Part shown: positions 1 through 7,431 of the stretch, piece after piece
Position numbering within the stretch: the first letter of the stretch is position 1
Layout: the number at the start of each line of letters is the position of its first letter
Assembly: GCA_937975715.1 (NCBI GenBank)
Contig: CALJUA010000079.1
Coordinates: 1 to 43,447 of the forward strand
Origin: an uncultured Candidatus Planktophila sp.
GTDB lineage: Bacteria > Actinomycetota > Actinomycetes > Nanopelagicales > Nanopelagicaceae
Length of the DNA stretch: 43,447 bases
Reading direction: 5' to 3'
Notes under the pieces: model-generated
The model's input: only the letters and a program-made list of their open reading frames with translations
Told to the model about the DNA's origin: nothing
Database searches by the model: none
Made by a program: the position numbers and the translations under genes

Positions 1-500
1 ACTTTTAATACTCCGACAAGGATGACCAGGTTGAGAATTCCAACGAGGTATAAGAAGAAGCCAGATACGGATGCGCCGATAATGGCGCCGGTCTCTGCGT
101 AGTTCTTTTGGAATTTGATCGCAGCTTTAGCTGCAACTGCAATTGCGATGGATAACGCCAAGACAATTGTTGAATGACCAAGCGAGAAGAAAAGCCCAAC
201 GCCGAGAGGCTTCTTGCCCTTTGCTAGCATGATGCGAGTTGAATCATCTATGGCAGAGATATGGTCGGCATCGAATGCATGGCGAAGACCGAATGAATAT
301 GCCAGTGCGCCGGCACCTGCATAAATCAGGGCGCCTTTGCCATCGACCAATGAGTGGTACTTCGGATCAGAGTTGTAATGGATAAATAGTCCCCACCCAA
401 GGATGTGAAGGAAGACGACGGTTCCCAGTACGCCAAAGAGAGCCGGTAGCTCTTCACGGCTAAATTTGAGGTGTTCTTTCAAGCTGGCCTTCTGGCTCAT
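1..500 (-). CDS. Nickel/cobalt transporter (NiCoT/HoxN-NixA family), 3' end outside window
   Basis: Inner-membrane permease for high-affinity Ni2+ and/or Co2+ uptake. I translated the open frame from the ATG at 498-500 down to the window edge (166 codons, no stop). The family signature is clear: RHAFDADHISAIDD at about residues 72-85 (the metal-selecting H-x4-D-H helix motif), followed by FFSLGHSTIV in the next helix. Hydrophobic segments lie at about residues 20-40, 55-75, 100-125 and 140-165. A GGAGAG ribosome-binding site precedes the ATG. The C-terminal half lies beyond position 1. Substrate choice between Ni and Co cannot be read from the sequence, but the Nur-type operator just upstream (520-536) argues for nickel. 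Confidence 0.92.
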   Translation of the reverse strand, partial: MSQKASLKEHLKFSREELPALFGVLGTVVFLHILGWGLFIHYNSDPKYHSLVDGKGALIYAGAGALAYSFGLRHAFDADHISAIDDSTRIMLAKGKKPLGVGLFFSLGHSTIVLALSIAIAVAAKAAIKFQKNYAETGAIIGASVSGFFLYLVGILNLVILVGVLK

Positions 501-519
501 CGGGTCTCTCCACCACTAG

Positions 520-536
520 TTGCAAATCGTTTGCAA
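520..536. promoter_or_regulatory. Putative Nur (nickel-responsive Fur family) box
   Basis: TTGCAA-N5-TTGCAA with a perfect 7-bp dyad (TTGCAAA/TTTGCAA), 19 bp upstream of the nickel/cobalt permease start. This is letter for letter the Nur operator consensus known from Streptomyces coelicolor (tTGCaa-N5-ttGCAA). It sits where it could block initiation: a possible minus-strand -10 (TACCCT, 547-542) lies immediately upstream. Binding is inferred; the match is seen. Confidence 0.75.
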
Positions 537-587
537 GTAGAAGGGTACGGGGTGAGGGGATTTACTTCCACTTGAGGATGGTCATTA

Positions 588-640
588 GCGCGGAAATATC
601 CACCTCCTGCCCATTGTTAGGTCTAGAGTGCGCGGAAATA
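588..640 (+). repeat. Direct repeat of an 11-mer upstream of the TPR gene
   Basis: GCGCGGAAATA occurs at 588-598 and again at 630-640, 42 bp apart (four helical turns), in the leader of the TPR gene. The second copy follows TAGAGT (624-629), a possible -10. Spacing and position suggest tandem protein sites or duplicated promoter sequence, but the function is unknown. Confidence 0.45.
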
Positions 641-658
641 GGTGAAGGAGGGTGCCAC

Positions 659-1588
659 GTGAGTAACGATGATCATGACAATGGCGATGAAATCCTGACT
701 GAAGAGATGCTCTGGGATCGAATCCCCGAGGTCAGCGGCGAAGAGCGCGCTGATACCTATTACGAACTCAGCGCTCGCATCTTCGCCCGTGGGCAGTATG
801 ACGAGGCACTCGCCCTCGCAGAGACTGCCCGCGACATTTACTCCGAACTTGGTGGAGGTGTTTCCGGCGAAGGATTGGCACAGGCTTATTCAGCGATTGG
901 TTACAACCTCAATCAACTCAAGCGGATGGATGAAGCCGCAACGGCAATGTCTAAAGCAGTCGAACTACTGCGCGAGAACAAATCACCTATTGCACTTGAA
1001 CTTGCATGCACCTTGGGCGAGTGGTGGTACGCCTCAAAGAATTATGAAAAAGTAATCGAAATTATGTACGAATGTGCACAAGAGCATCTCGTTGATGGCA
1101 ACAACATCAGTGCAGCCAATGACATGCACTTGATTGGATGCGCTCAGCGCGAACTCAAGAACTACAACGAAGCGATCATCTGCTTCCAAGAAGCACGTTC
1201 CACATTCAAAGCAGAGAGAGAAGTTCTCCATGTTGCACGCTGTGATCAAAAGATCGCTTCTTGCTACAACGAACTCGGCGATGGTGAGAAGGCGCTTGAT
1301 GCAGCGCGTAAGGCGATGGATGTTTTTGAAACAGCACACGATCACCGCCGCGAGAATTTTGCGCTATATGAATACGGTCGTGCAGAAATCCTTCTGGGCA
1401 AACTAGAAGAGGGCCTTTCAACACTTGATGGAGTTCTTCAAGTCACTGCTGAGGATGATTCAAAAGACTTCGAATTCCTCATCGAAATCGAATCTAAAAT
1501 GGCAGTGGTCATGCGCCAATTGGGTCGTATCGAAGAGGCGGATGAAGTTGAGCGACGCCTTGCCTCGGTCAAAGAATCTCTTGGCTAA
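659..1588 (+). CDS. Tetratricopeptide repeat (TPR) protein, function unknown
   Basis: A 309-residue soluble protein built mostly of TPR-like helix pairs. Recognisable units include ARGQYDEALALAETARDIY, LNQLKRMDEAATAMSKAVEL, LKNYNEAIICFQEARSTF and LGDGEKALDAARKAMDVF, ending with LGRIEEADEVERRL. No signal peptide, membrane segment or fused catalytic domain is visible, so a protein-protein scaffold role is the most that can be said. I chose the GTG at 659 because GAAGGAGG (644-651) lies at ideal spacing; a longer in-frame reading from a TTG at 572 would run through the ribosome-binding site and the repeated 11-mers. The N-terminus is very acidic (NDDHDNGDE). It converges on the methyltransferase gene with 12 bp between stops. 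Confidence 0.85.
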   Translation: MSNDDHDNGDEILTEEMLWDRIPEVSGEERADTYYELSARIFARGQYDEALALAETARDIYSELGGGVSGEGLAQAYSAIGYNLNQLKRMDEAATAMSKAVELLRENKSPIALELACTLGEWWYASKNYEKVIEIMYECAQEHLVDGNNISAANDMHLIGCAQRELKNYNEAIICFQEARSTFKAEREVLHVARCDQKIASCYNELGDGEKALDAARKAMDVFETAHDHRRENFALYEYGRAEILLGKLEEGLSTLDGVLQVTAEDDSKDFEFLIEIESKMAVVMRQLGRIEEADEVERRLASVKESLG

Positions 1589-1600
1589 ATAAAGCTGGCG

Positions 1601-2251
1601 CTAATTCTTTCTTGGTAAATGTTGCAGCGCCCAGTGATACATAGCGATTGCAGCAGCAGCCGATGCATTCATAGATCGCGTAGAACCATATTGTTCGATT
1701 GCATATAAAACTTCGCACACTTCGATTGCCTCATCAGACATCCCTGCACCTTCTTGACCGAAGAGCAGAACACAGCTTTCAGGAACATCTGAACCTTCAA
1801 GGTTGCGAGATGTTGGCACATTGTCGATTCCGATAATCGGAAGTGAATTATCTGAACACCACTTCGCAAAATCAGCAACAGTCGGGTGATGCAAGACGGT
1901 GAGGTATCGGTCTGTGACCATCGCTCCCCGCTTGTTCCAATCGCGCTTTCCAATGATGTGGACTGCACTTACGTTGAATGCATTCGCAGTACGTACAACA
2001 GAACCGATATTTAAATCATGTTGCCAATTCTCGATCGCGATTTGTAACTTGTGACGTTTTGTATTGAGGTCGGCCACGATTGCCGGGACGGTCCAGTAAC
2101 GATAATGATCGAGGACATTACGACGGTCGCCATTGGCTAAGAGCTCAGGGTCATATTGCTCGCCAGTTGGCCATGGCTGCGGGTGCGGTCCAACGCCTAC
2201 GACCGGGAAGAATTCACCAGGACCAATCTCTGCCGGTGTCTTAATTTCCAT
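1601..2251 (-). CDS. SpoU/TrmH family RNA 2'-O-methyltransferase
   Basis: SAM-dependent ribose 2'-O-methyltransferase of the SPOUT superfamily, acting on tRNA or rRNA. The three SpoU motifs are visible: motif 1 LNIGSVVRTANAF (catalytic Arg) near residue 80, motif 2 LLFGQEGAGMSDEAIE near residue 165, and motif 3 STRSMNASAAAAIAMYHW near the C-terminus, which forms the knotted SAM pocket. At 216 residues it has the core domain plus an N-terminal extension of about 60 residues with HPQPWP and DHYRYWTVP, and it lacks the L30e-like domain of some family members. The exact RNA target cannot be told. The ATG at 2251 is preceded by a leaderless-type promoter shared with the divergent membrane-protein gene. 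Confidence 0.88.
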   Translation of the reverse strand: MEIKTPAEIGPGEFFPVVGVGPHPQPWPTGEQYDPELLANGDRRNVLDHYRYWTVPAIVADLNTKRHKLQIAIENWQHDLNIGSVVRTANAFNVSAVHIIGKRDWNKRGAMVTDRYLTVLHHPTVADFAKWCSDNSLPIIGIDNVPTSRNLEGSDVPESCVLLFGQEGAGMSDEAIEVCEVLYAIEQYGSTRSMNASAAAAIAMYHWALQHLPRKN

Positions 2252-2274
2252 GGTGGCACTCTAAACTAGTGCGC
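2252..2274. promoter_or_regulatory. Overlapping divergent leaderless promoters
   Basis: Only 23 bp separate the two ATG codons. Plus strand: TAAACT (2262-2267), then 7 nt to ATG 2275. Minus strand: TAGAGT (2263-2258), then 6 nt to ATG 2251. The two -10 hexamers share the TA at 2262-2263. Neither gene has a Shine-Dalgarno sequence, so both mRNAs should start at or next to the start codon. Confidence 0.7.
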
Positions 2275-2622
2275 ATGACTACAGTATTTAACATCGCACT
2301 CGGTATCCATATTCTCAGCATCCTTGGAATCCTTGGACTGCTCCTGGCTCAGGCTAATAAAAATCCACGCAAGTTAAACCCAGGCGTCATCCATGCAGGT
2401 TTATCGGCACTAGTTGCAGGAATCGTGATGGTTGGCATCTTGCCTCAAGTCGAACCTGAAGAGACTGTGAATCATGCGAAGGTCGGGGTGAAAGCCCTGG
2501 TATTAGCTGCGATCCTCTTCCTTGGGTACAAGAATGTGAAGAAGGATTCATTGAAGACTTCTGTCTGGGCAACAATGCTCGGCCTTACAGTGCTTAATAT
2601 CGTCATAGCCGTCGGTATTTAG
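2275..2622 (+). CDS. Small integral membrane protein, unknown function
   Basis: A 115-residue protein with about four predicted membrane helices: residues ~5-25 (FNIALGIHILSILGILGLLL), ~42-60, ~72-90 and ~98-114. A short cytoplasmic or periplasmic loop, QANKNPRKLNPG, separates the first two. I do not recognise a named family. The ATG at 2275 fits the TAAACT hexamer seven nucleotides upstream; a GTG two codons earlier is possible but would fall inside the promoter-to-start spacer. The gene lies 8 bp upstream of the DD-carboxypeptidase gene and is probably co-transcribed with it, which hints at an envelope role, but that is guilt by association only. Confidence 0.75.
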   Translation: MTTVFNIALGIHILSILGILGLLLAQANKNPRKLNPGVIHAGLSALVAGIVMVGILPQVEPEETVNHAKVGVKALVLAAILFLGYKNVKKDSLKTSVWATMLGLTVLNIVIAVGI

Positions 2623-2630
2623 TTAATTCC

Positions 2631-3824
2631 TTGCCTAGCAGAATCTCTACCGTTGCATACCTGCTTGCAGGTTTACTTGGCATATCTCAAGTCAGTGCAA
2701 CTGCTGCAGATTCTCTTGCTATCAACTCTGCATTCTCACAACTGACCGCGATTGCAACTCTGGCAGATCCATCTGTCATTGTTCTCGATGAAGTAACCGG
2801 TGAAGTTGTCTACGAATCGAATGCCAATTCTCCACGTAAGCCAGCATCAGTAATTAAGTTGGTGTCAGCTGCCGCCGCTTACACCTACCTATCTCCAACA
2901 GATAGTTTTACGACTTCGCTTTGGAGTGGCGTCGATGGAAAGTCAGTTGTTATTCGGGGATCACTCGATCCTTGGGTGGGGTATGACCATAAAGTTGCAA
3001 CCAAGATGGGTCGAACATCTCTCGAGCGTATTGAATTCAACGCACTGAGCACCTTGAAAAAATTGAATTCTGGCTCGACAAAGAACACCACGATTTACTA
3101 CAGCAATCTCTACGCCCAAGATGTGGCCCATATCAGTCGCTTCCTGCGAGAGCATCACCTTTCGATTCCTCTCAAGCGAGTTACCAACGCAGTTGCAACC
3201 GAGAAGTCCAATGAAGAAATTCTCACCTCGACATCTCCAACATTGCAGAAAATCATCGATTGGACGCTTATTTGGAGCGATAACTTGCTCGCAGAGCGCA
3301 TCGCTCGATTGGCTTCGGTGGCTGCTGGCAATACTCTCGACGATAAAGGCGTAGCACTCACTTTTGCCACCATGCTGACAGAGATGGGCATAAGCACCTC
3401 AAATCTTGTCGTTAAAGATGCCAGCGGATTGTCGAGAGAGAATCGCGTGACCGCTCGCCAAATTTCCCAGCTCTTGATGGTGATTTATCACGATCCAAAG
3501 TTCATCCCCCTCATTAAAGGTTTACCTGTTGGGGGAGTATCAGGAACTCTGCAGCATCGCTTTATTGAAACTGCGCCAACTGCAGTCGGATTGGTGCGTG
3601 CAAAGACTGGAACTCTCAATGGAACAACCAATCTCGCAGGTTATGTTGAATCAGGTGAGCATCAATACATATTTGTGATCATCGCAGATCGGCACAGTAA
3701 GAGTTATTCGGTTACTAAGAAGGTACGGGCAACAGTGGATCGGATCTTGGGAAAAATCGCGACCCCACTATTGCCCGTATTACCTAACGCTCCCTCAAGC
3801 GAATCGGTTACAGCTACAAACTAA
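2631..3824 (+). CDS. dacB: D-alanyl-D-alanine carboxypeptidase (PBP4-type, peptidase S13)
   Basis: Exported penicillin-binding protein that trims or cleaves peptidoglycan stem peptides in the cell wall. The N-terminus is a signal peptide (hydrophobic residues 8-25, SATAAD cleavage region). All three active-site motifs are present: SVIK with nucleophile Ser73 and Lys76, SDN at 216-218 and KTG at 325-327. The ~140 residues between SxxK and SxN match the inserted domains of S13 enzymes rather than the S11 layout. At 397 residues it is on the short side for this family. The start is a TTG at 2631, 8 bp after the membrane-protein stop, with no clear ribosome-binding site, so translational coupling is likely. 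Its TAA overlaps the convergent gene's stop by four bases. Confidence 0.9.
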   Translation: MPSRISTVAYLLAGLLGISQVSATAADSLAINSAFSQLTAIATLADPSVIVLDEVTGEVVYESNANSPRKPASVIKLVSAAAAYTYLSPTDSFTTSLWSGVDGKSVVIRGSLDPWVGYDHKVATKMGRTSLERIEFNALSTLKKLNSGSTKNTTIYYSNLYAQDVAHISRFLREHHLSIPLKRVTNAVATEKSNEEILTSTSPTLQKIIDWTLIWSDNLLAERIARLASVAAGNTLDDKGVALTFATMLTEMGISTSNLVVKDASGLSRENRVTARQISQLLMVIYHDPKFIPLIKGLPVGGVSGTLQHRFIETAPTAVGLVRAKTGTLNGTTNLAGYVESGEHQYIFVIIADRHSKSYSVTKKVRATVDRILGKIATPLLPVLPNAPSSESVTATN

Positions 3825-4288
3825 TCGCGGTCCTCGTGCTCGCCGCGCTCGTGGTGCTCGCGACCTTCGTGGTCATCGCCATCACGATCAGGGCGATCTC
3901 CATACTCGTGGCGATCATCATCGTCTTCATATTCGTCATCGTCGCCATCGTGACCAGGCTTCGCTATCCCACCTTGTGTTGGATCTTGAATAGATGGCGC
4001 CCCCGGAGCAGTGACACCTAGAGTTGTGGTTGAAGCTGTTGTTGGATCAGATGTTGGTGCAGCTGTTGAATAATCAACAGTGGTGACAGAGGCTTGTGCG
4101 GTTTGAGCACTGCTCTGAGTATTTTCCGAAGCGCTTGCGAAGAATCCACCTGTTGCAATGACTGCACCGGTAACAAGTACTGCTGTAATAGGAAGAACCT
4201 TGTTGACCTTAGTGACCTGAGCAGATGGGGAATCGCCATCGACGAGCTCAAACCAACCTGGCTTCTGTGGCTGTGATTCTTGTGTCAT
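3821..4288 (-). CDS. Single-pass membrane protein with His/Asp/Glu-rich tail
   Basis: A 155-residue protein of unknown family. Residues 1-28 are polar, 29-52 form one transmembrane helix (VLPITAVLVTGAVIATGGFF), and 53-105 are a low-complexity Ser/Thr/Ala/Pro stretch resembling an extracytoplasmic linker. Residues ~106-155 are almost entirely Asp, Glu, His, Arg and Gly (for example DDDEYEDDDDRHEYGDRPDR). The tail would be a dense cation-binding surface outside the membrane if topology is N-in. Metal binding is inference. The start has a good ribosome-binding site (GGGAGAAG six bases upstream), supporting real translation. Codon usage resembles the neighbours. It converges on dacB with the two stops nested in CTAA. 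Confidence 0.72.
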   Translation of the reverse strand: MTQESQPQKPGWFELVDGDSPSAQVTKVNKVLPITAVLVTGAVIATGGFFASASENTQSSAQTAQASVTTVDYSTAAPTSDPTTASTTTLGVTAPGAPSIQDPTQGGIAKPGHDGDDDEYEDDDDRHEYGDRPDRDGDDHEGREHHERGEHEDRD

Positions 4289-4388
4289 GGTCTTCTCCCT
4301 TTGATCGCTTCTTGCTATGGCCTAAAAGTAAGGAATCTCTCTGTGAAAGCACTGAGAACTAGCGTGAAGTACCCTGCCAATCGCGTAA

Positions 4389-4400
4389 TAGGCTAAGCGT
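4389..4400 (+). promoter_or_regulatory. Leaderless-type promoter of ctaB
   Basis: TAGGCT at 4389-4394 followed by six bases and the GTG start at 4401. No Shine-Dalgarno sequence is present. Transcription should begin on or next to the GTG. Confidence 0.6.
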
Positions 4401-5270
4401 GTGACCACCCTCCGCGCTTATATCGATCTCATGAAGCTCCGTGTAGTTGAGCTCTTGGTCATCACCACAGTCCCGGCGGTTGTTCTGGCTGAAGGCGGAT
4501 TTCCATCCCTGTCGCTCTTGGCTTGGGTTCTCTTTGGTGGAACCCTCGCTGCCGGATCGGCCAATGCATTCAATATGGTGGTTGAATCCGAGCGCGATAA
4601 ATTGATGAAGCGCACAGCAAAGCGCCCGATTGTGACCGGTGCAGTTACACGCACCCAGGCAACGATCTTTGCAATTGCAATCGGATTACTCTCGCTCGCA
4701 ATCTTTTATATCTTTACAACTGTTCTTGCCACGGTTCTTACAGCGGTCGCGATTGCGTACTACGTTGTGATTTACACGATTGCTCTCAAACCAAATACTT
4801 CACAGAACATCGTTTGGGGTGGAGCTGCCGGATGTATGCCAGTTCTTATTGGCTGGGCAGCTGTGACAAATTCATTAACTCTTGTTCCGGTCGCGTTCTT
4901 CTTTGTGATCTTCTTCTGGACTCCGCCGCATTTCTGGGCGTTAGCAATTAAATATAAAGATGATTACTCAGCTGCCGGAATTCCAATGCTTCCATCTGTT
5001 GCAACTCGAGCAAATGTCATCGGGCAGATGTGGTTCCACACGATTGCAATGGTTATCTGTTCTACTGCCCTGATTCAATTGGCAGAGCTACCTGTGTGGT
5101 CTCTTACGGCGACTGTTGCTCTGGGTGCAGTATTTACATTCCAACTCTTTGCCCTCAAAGAGAATTCAGATAACTACAACAAAGTTGCGGGTGGAATCTT
5201 CCACTGGTCAATTACCTACTTGACCTTGCTCTCAATCTTGTTGGTAGTTGCTCAGCTCTTAAGTGCTTGA
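4401..5270 (+). CDS. ctaB: Protoheme IX farnesyltransferase (heme O synthase)
   Basis: UbiA-type membrane prenyltransferase that adds a farnesyl group to protoheme, giving heme O for the terminal oxidase. At 289 residues with about eight hydrophobic helices it has normal family length. The prenyl-diphosphate/Mg motif region is at residues 55-71, followed by RTAKRPIVTG; the FFWTPPHFWALAI heme-side signature is at about residue 175. Odd point: the usual N-x3-D-x-D-x-D pattern reads N58-x3-E62-x-E64-x-D66, so two acidic positions are Glu instead of Asp. It does not sit next to ctaA or oxidase genes in this window. Its last 19 bp overlap the end of metZ on the other strand. Confidence 0.93.
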   Translation: MTTLRAYIDLMKLRVVELLVITTVPAVVLAEGGFPSLSLLAWVLFGGTLAAGSANAFNMVVESERDKLMKRTAKRPIVTGAVTRTQATIFAIAIGLLSLAIFYIFTTVLATVLTAVAIAYYVVIYTIALKPNTSQNIVWGGAAGCMPVLIGWAAVTNSLTLVPVAFFFVIFFWTPPHFWALAIKYKDDYSAAGIPMLPSVATRANVIGQMWFHTIAMVICSTALIQLAELPVWSLTATVALGAVFTFQLFALKENSDNYNKVAGGIFHWSITYLTLLSILLVVAQLLSA

Positions 5271-6475
5271 TCTAAATCCTTTATCAAGTCATTGACATGC
5301 TCGAGGCCGACAGAGAGTCGCAAGACTGAGGGCGTAATACCCATCTCTGCCTGAACTTCAGCTGACAATCGACGGTGCGTCGTCGATGCTGGGTGGGTGA
5401 TCAAAGATTTGCTATCTCCAAGGTTGTTAGAGATATCGATAATGCGCAGGGCATCCATAAACTTAAAGGCATCCTTCTGAGAGCCGTTAAATTCGATGCC
5501 GATAGTCGTTCCGCCACCGGTCATCTGCTTCTTGATCACCGCGCGATCTGGATGTGAATCAAGACCTGGGTACTTCACGCTCTTAATTGCAGGATGCTTT
5601 TCGAGGAATTCTGCAATCGCTTGCGCATTCTCGTTCATGCGCTGAACCCGCATATCCATAGTCTCAAGTGACTTGAGAAGAACCCACGCATTGAATGCGC
5701 TGAGGGCAGGTCCGGTATGGCGTGTAAATGGCAGAAGCTTCTCTTGGATATAAGAGAAAGAGCCAAGAAGTGCGCCGGCAAGAACTCGACCTTGTCCATC
5801 AATATGTTTTGTTGCTGAGTACATAACAACATCGGCGCCAAGTTCGAGCGGACGCTGTAAGACAGGTGAGGCCATTACGTTATCGACAATTACAGTTGCA
5901 CCGACTTTATGTGCCAAATCGCTGACAGCACGGATATCAGTAATTTCCATTAGTGGATTACTTGGCGTTTCAATAAATACAGCCTTTGTTGGCTTAGAGA
6001 GCGCCTGCTCCCACGCAGCAAGATCATTTGCCTTCACAAGCTCGTATGTGACACCCCACTTAGGCAAGATTTCGGTGATGATCACATGGCATGAACTAAA
6101 CATGGCAGCTGATGCAACGATGTGATCTCCGGCTTCAACGATGCAGGCAAGTGAAGCAAAAGCTGCAGCCATTCCAGAACCAAATGCATGACAGAATTCT
6201 GCGCCTTCCAGAGCAGCCAGACGCTTTTCAAACATGGCAACAGTCGGATTGTGGAAACGGCTGTAAAGATAATGGTCGGTCTCATCGGTGAATGCATCGA
6301 AAGCTTCTTGCGCAGATGAGTAAGTGAAACCACTATTGAGGAAGAGAGCCTCTGAGGTTTCGCCAAAGCCAGTACGGACAAGTCCCGCACGAATTGCATC
6401 GGTCTGTGGTTCGACATCCCAATCTGGTGCAGGACGTGAATTTCGAGGCTGATATCCCCAGGCATCTTTACTCAT
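5252..6475 (-). CDS. metZ: O-succinylhomoserine sulfhydrylase (Cys/Met metabolism PLP enzyme)
   Basis: PLP enzyme that makes homocysteine directly from O-succinylhomoserine and sulfide in methionine synthesis. The 407-residue sequence has the gamma-family layout: SRFHNPT (residues ~72-78, substrate/phosphate binding), the GSGMAA cofactor-phosphate loop at 99-104, the VDN aspartate D198 that holds the pyridine nitrogen, and the Schiff-base lysine K223 in SATKHIDGQGR. SLGDSKSLITHPAS-type sequence near the C-terminus binds the substrate carboxylate. Cystathionine gamma-synthase or O-acetylhomoserine sulfhydrylase are the alternatives; the N-terminus and HIDGQGR motif favour MetZ. A leaderless-type promoter precedes the ATG. 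Confidence 0.87.
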   Translation of the reverse strand: MSKDAWGYQPRNSRPAPDWDVEPQTDAIRAGLVRTGFGETSEALFLNSGFTYSSAQEAFDAFTDETDHYLYSRFHNPTVAMFEKRLAALEGAEFCHAFGSGMAAAFASLACIVEAGDHIVASAAMFSSCHVIITEILPKWGVTYELVKANDLAAWEQALSKPTKAVFIETPSNPLMEITDIRAVSDLAHKVGATVIVDNVMASPVLQRPLELGADVVMYSATKHIDGQGRVLAGALLGSFSYIQEKLLPFTRHTGPALSAFNAWVLLKSLETMDMRVQRMNENAQAIAEFLEKHPAIKSVKYPGLDSHPDRAVIKKQMTGGGTTIGIEFNGSQKDAFKFMDALRIIDISNNLGDSKSLITHPASTTHRRLSAEVQAEMGITPSVLRLSVGLEHVNDLIKDLDQALKS

Positions 6476-6522
6476 GCCGGAATCTTAGAGGACTCACATC
6501 TGGAGTGGTTATAGTGCCCCTT
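6476..6522. promoter_or_regulatory. Divergent leaderless promoters, metZ and ABC exporter
   Basis: A 47-bp gap with two outward promoters. Minus strand: TAAGAT (6487-6482) six bases before the metZ ATG. Plus strand: TATAGT (6510-6515) seven bases before the ATP-binding protein ATG at 6523. The -10 boxes are 22 bp apart, so two polymerases could barely fit at once. Confidence 0.62.
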
Positions 6523-7431
6523 ATGAGCACACCTGCAATCTCAGTAGATGGTCTTACTAAACAGTACGAGAAGATCGCGGCGGTAAAAGCCGCAACCTTT
6601 ACCGTTCCCAAAGGAACTATCTGCGGATTCGTCGGCCCCAATGGAGCAGGCAAAACAACAACAATCAGAATGCTCTTAGGTCTTATCTCGCCATCATCAG
6701 GCACGGGTACGGTTCTAGGACATTCAATTTCAGAGCCCCAAAAATATCTCTCCTCAGTCGGCGCAATGATTGAAGGTCCTGCCTTCTATCCAGCGCTCTC
6801 TGGTGCAGAGAATCTCAGAGTTCTTGCAACCATGGGAGGCATCGACATCAATCGAGTTGATGAACTCATTGATCTTGTTGGTCTCTCTGGTCGAGGTGGA
6901 GATAAATACAAAACATATTCATTGGGAATGAAGCAGCGTTTGGGAATCGCAGCAGCACTTCTTCCTAATCCGGAACTCTTGATTCTTGACGAACCTACAA
7001 ATGGCCTAGACCCAGAAGGCATTCAAGAGGTTCGCGATCTTTTAAAGCGACTTGCTGCACAGGGAACAACAGTCTTCGTTTCTTCGCACTTGCTCTCTGA
7101 AATCGAAATCATCTCTCAATTCATCGTCATGCTCCGTAAAGGTGAAGTTGTTTTTGCTGGCGCAATTGAAGAACTACTTTTCAACCAGAAGCCGACAATT
7201 ATTGTGAAGACTGAAAACGAAAGAGATCTCGCGAAAATTGCCGAAATAGCACGAGCACACGGCCACCCCACAACAATTCGACATGGCCAAGCTCATATTG
7301 AAGGCCCACATCAATGGGCGCCAGTGCTTAATAAGTTGGCATTTGAAGCCGGCATCACTCTTGCAGAACTCACTCCAACTTTGCCTAACCTCGAAGAGAC
7401 ATTCTTCGAGATGACAGGAGGTCAATCATGA
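6523..7431 (+). CDS. ABC transporter ATP-binding protein (ABC-2 exporter type)
   Basis: Cytoplasmic ATPase of a two-gene exporter. Of 302 residues, the first ~215 form the nucleotide-binding domain: Walker A GPNGAGKT at 38-45, signature YSLGMKQRLGIAAAL near residue 135, Walker B LLILDEPTNGLD and the switch histidine in SSHLLSE. The signature reads SLGMKQR, as is common in the DrrA/BcrA-type group, which exports drugs, lipids or lantibiotics. The C-terminal ~85 residues are the usual extra domain of that group. I took the ATG at 6523 rather than a longer in-frame start inside metZ because the domain begins with SVDGLTKQY and the promoter is adjacent. The stop overlaps the permease start in ATGA. 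The cargo is unknown. Confidence 0.9.
   Translation: MSTPAISVDGLTKQYEKIAAVKAATFTVPKGTICGFVGPNGAGKTTTIRMLLGLISPSSGTGTVLGHSISEPQKYLSSVGAMIEGPAFYPALSGAENLRVLATMGGIDINRVDELIDLVGLSGRGGDKYKTYSLGMKQRLGIAAALLPNPELLILDEPTNGLDPEGIQEVRDLLKRLAAQGTTVFVSSHLLSEIEIISQFIVMLRKGEVVFAGAIEELLFNQKPTIIVKTENERDLAKIAEIARAHGHPTTIRHGQAHIEGPHQWAPVLNKLAFEAGITLAELTPTLPNLEETFFEMTGGQS

Noticed and set aside
572..658. N-terminal extension of the TPR gene from a TTG
   Set aside because: It would translate through the strong GAAGGAGG site and the repeated 11-mers; the GTG at 659 is better placed.
3836..4021. Strongly hydrophobic 61-residue reading frame on the plus strand
   Set aside because: It is the antisense of the Asp/Glu/His-rich tail: GAT/GAC/GAA codons read as Ile/Val/Phe on the other strand. 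No promoter or ribosome-binding site.
6394..6522. N-terminal extension of the ABC ATPase into metZ
   Set aside because: The added residues are antisense to metZ and not part of the ATPase fold; promoter and ATG at 6523 explain the start.
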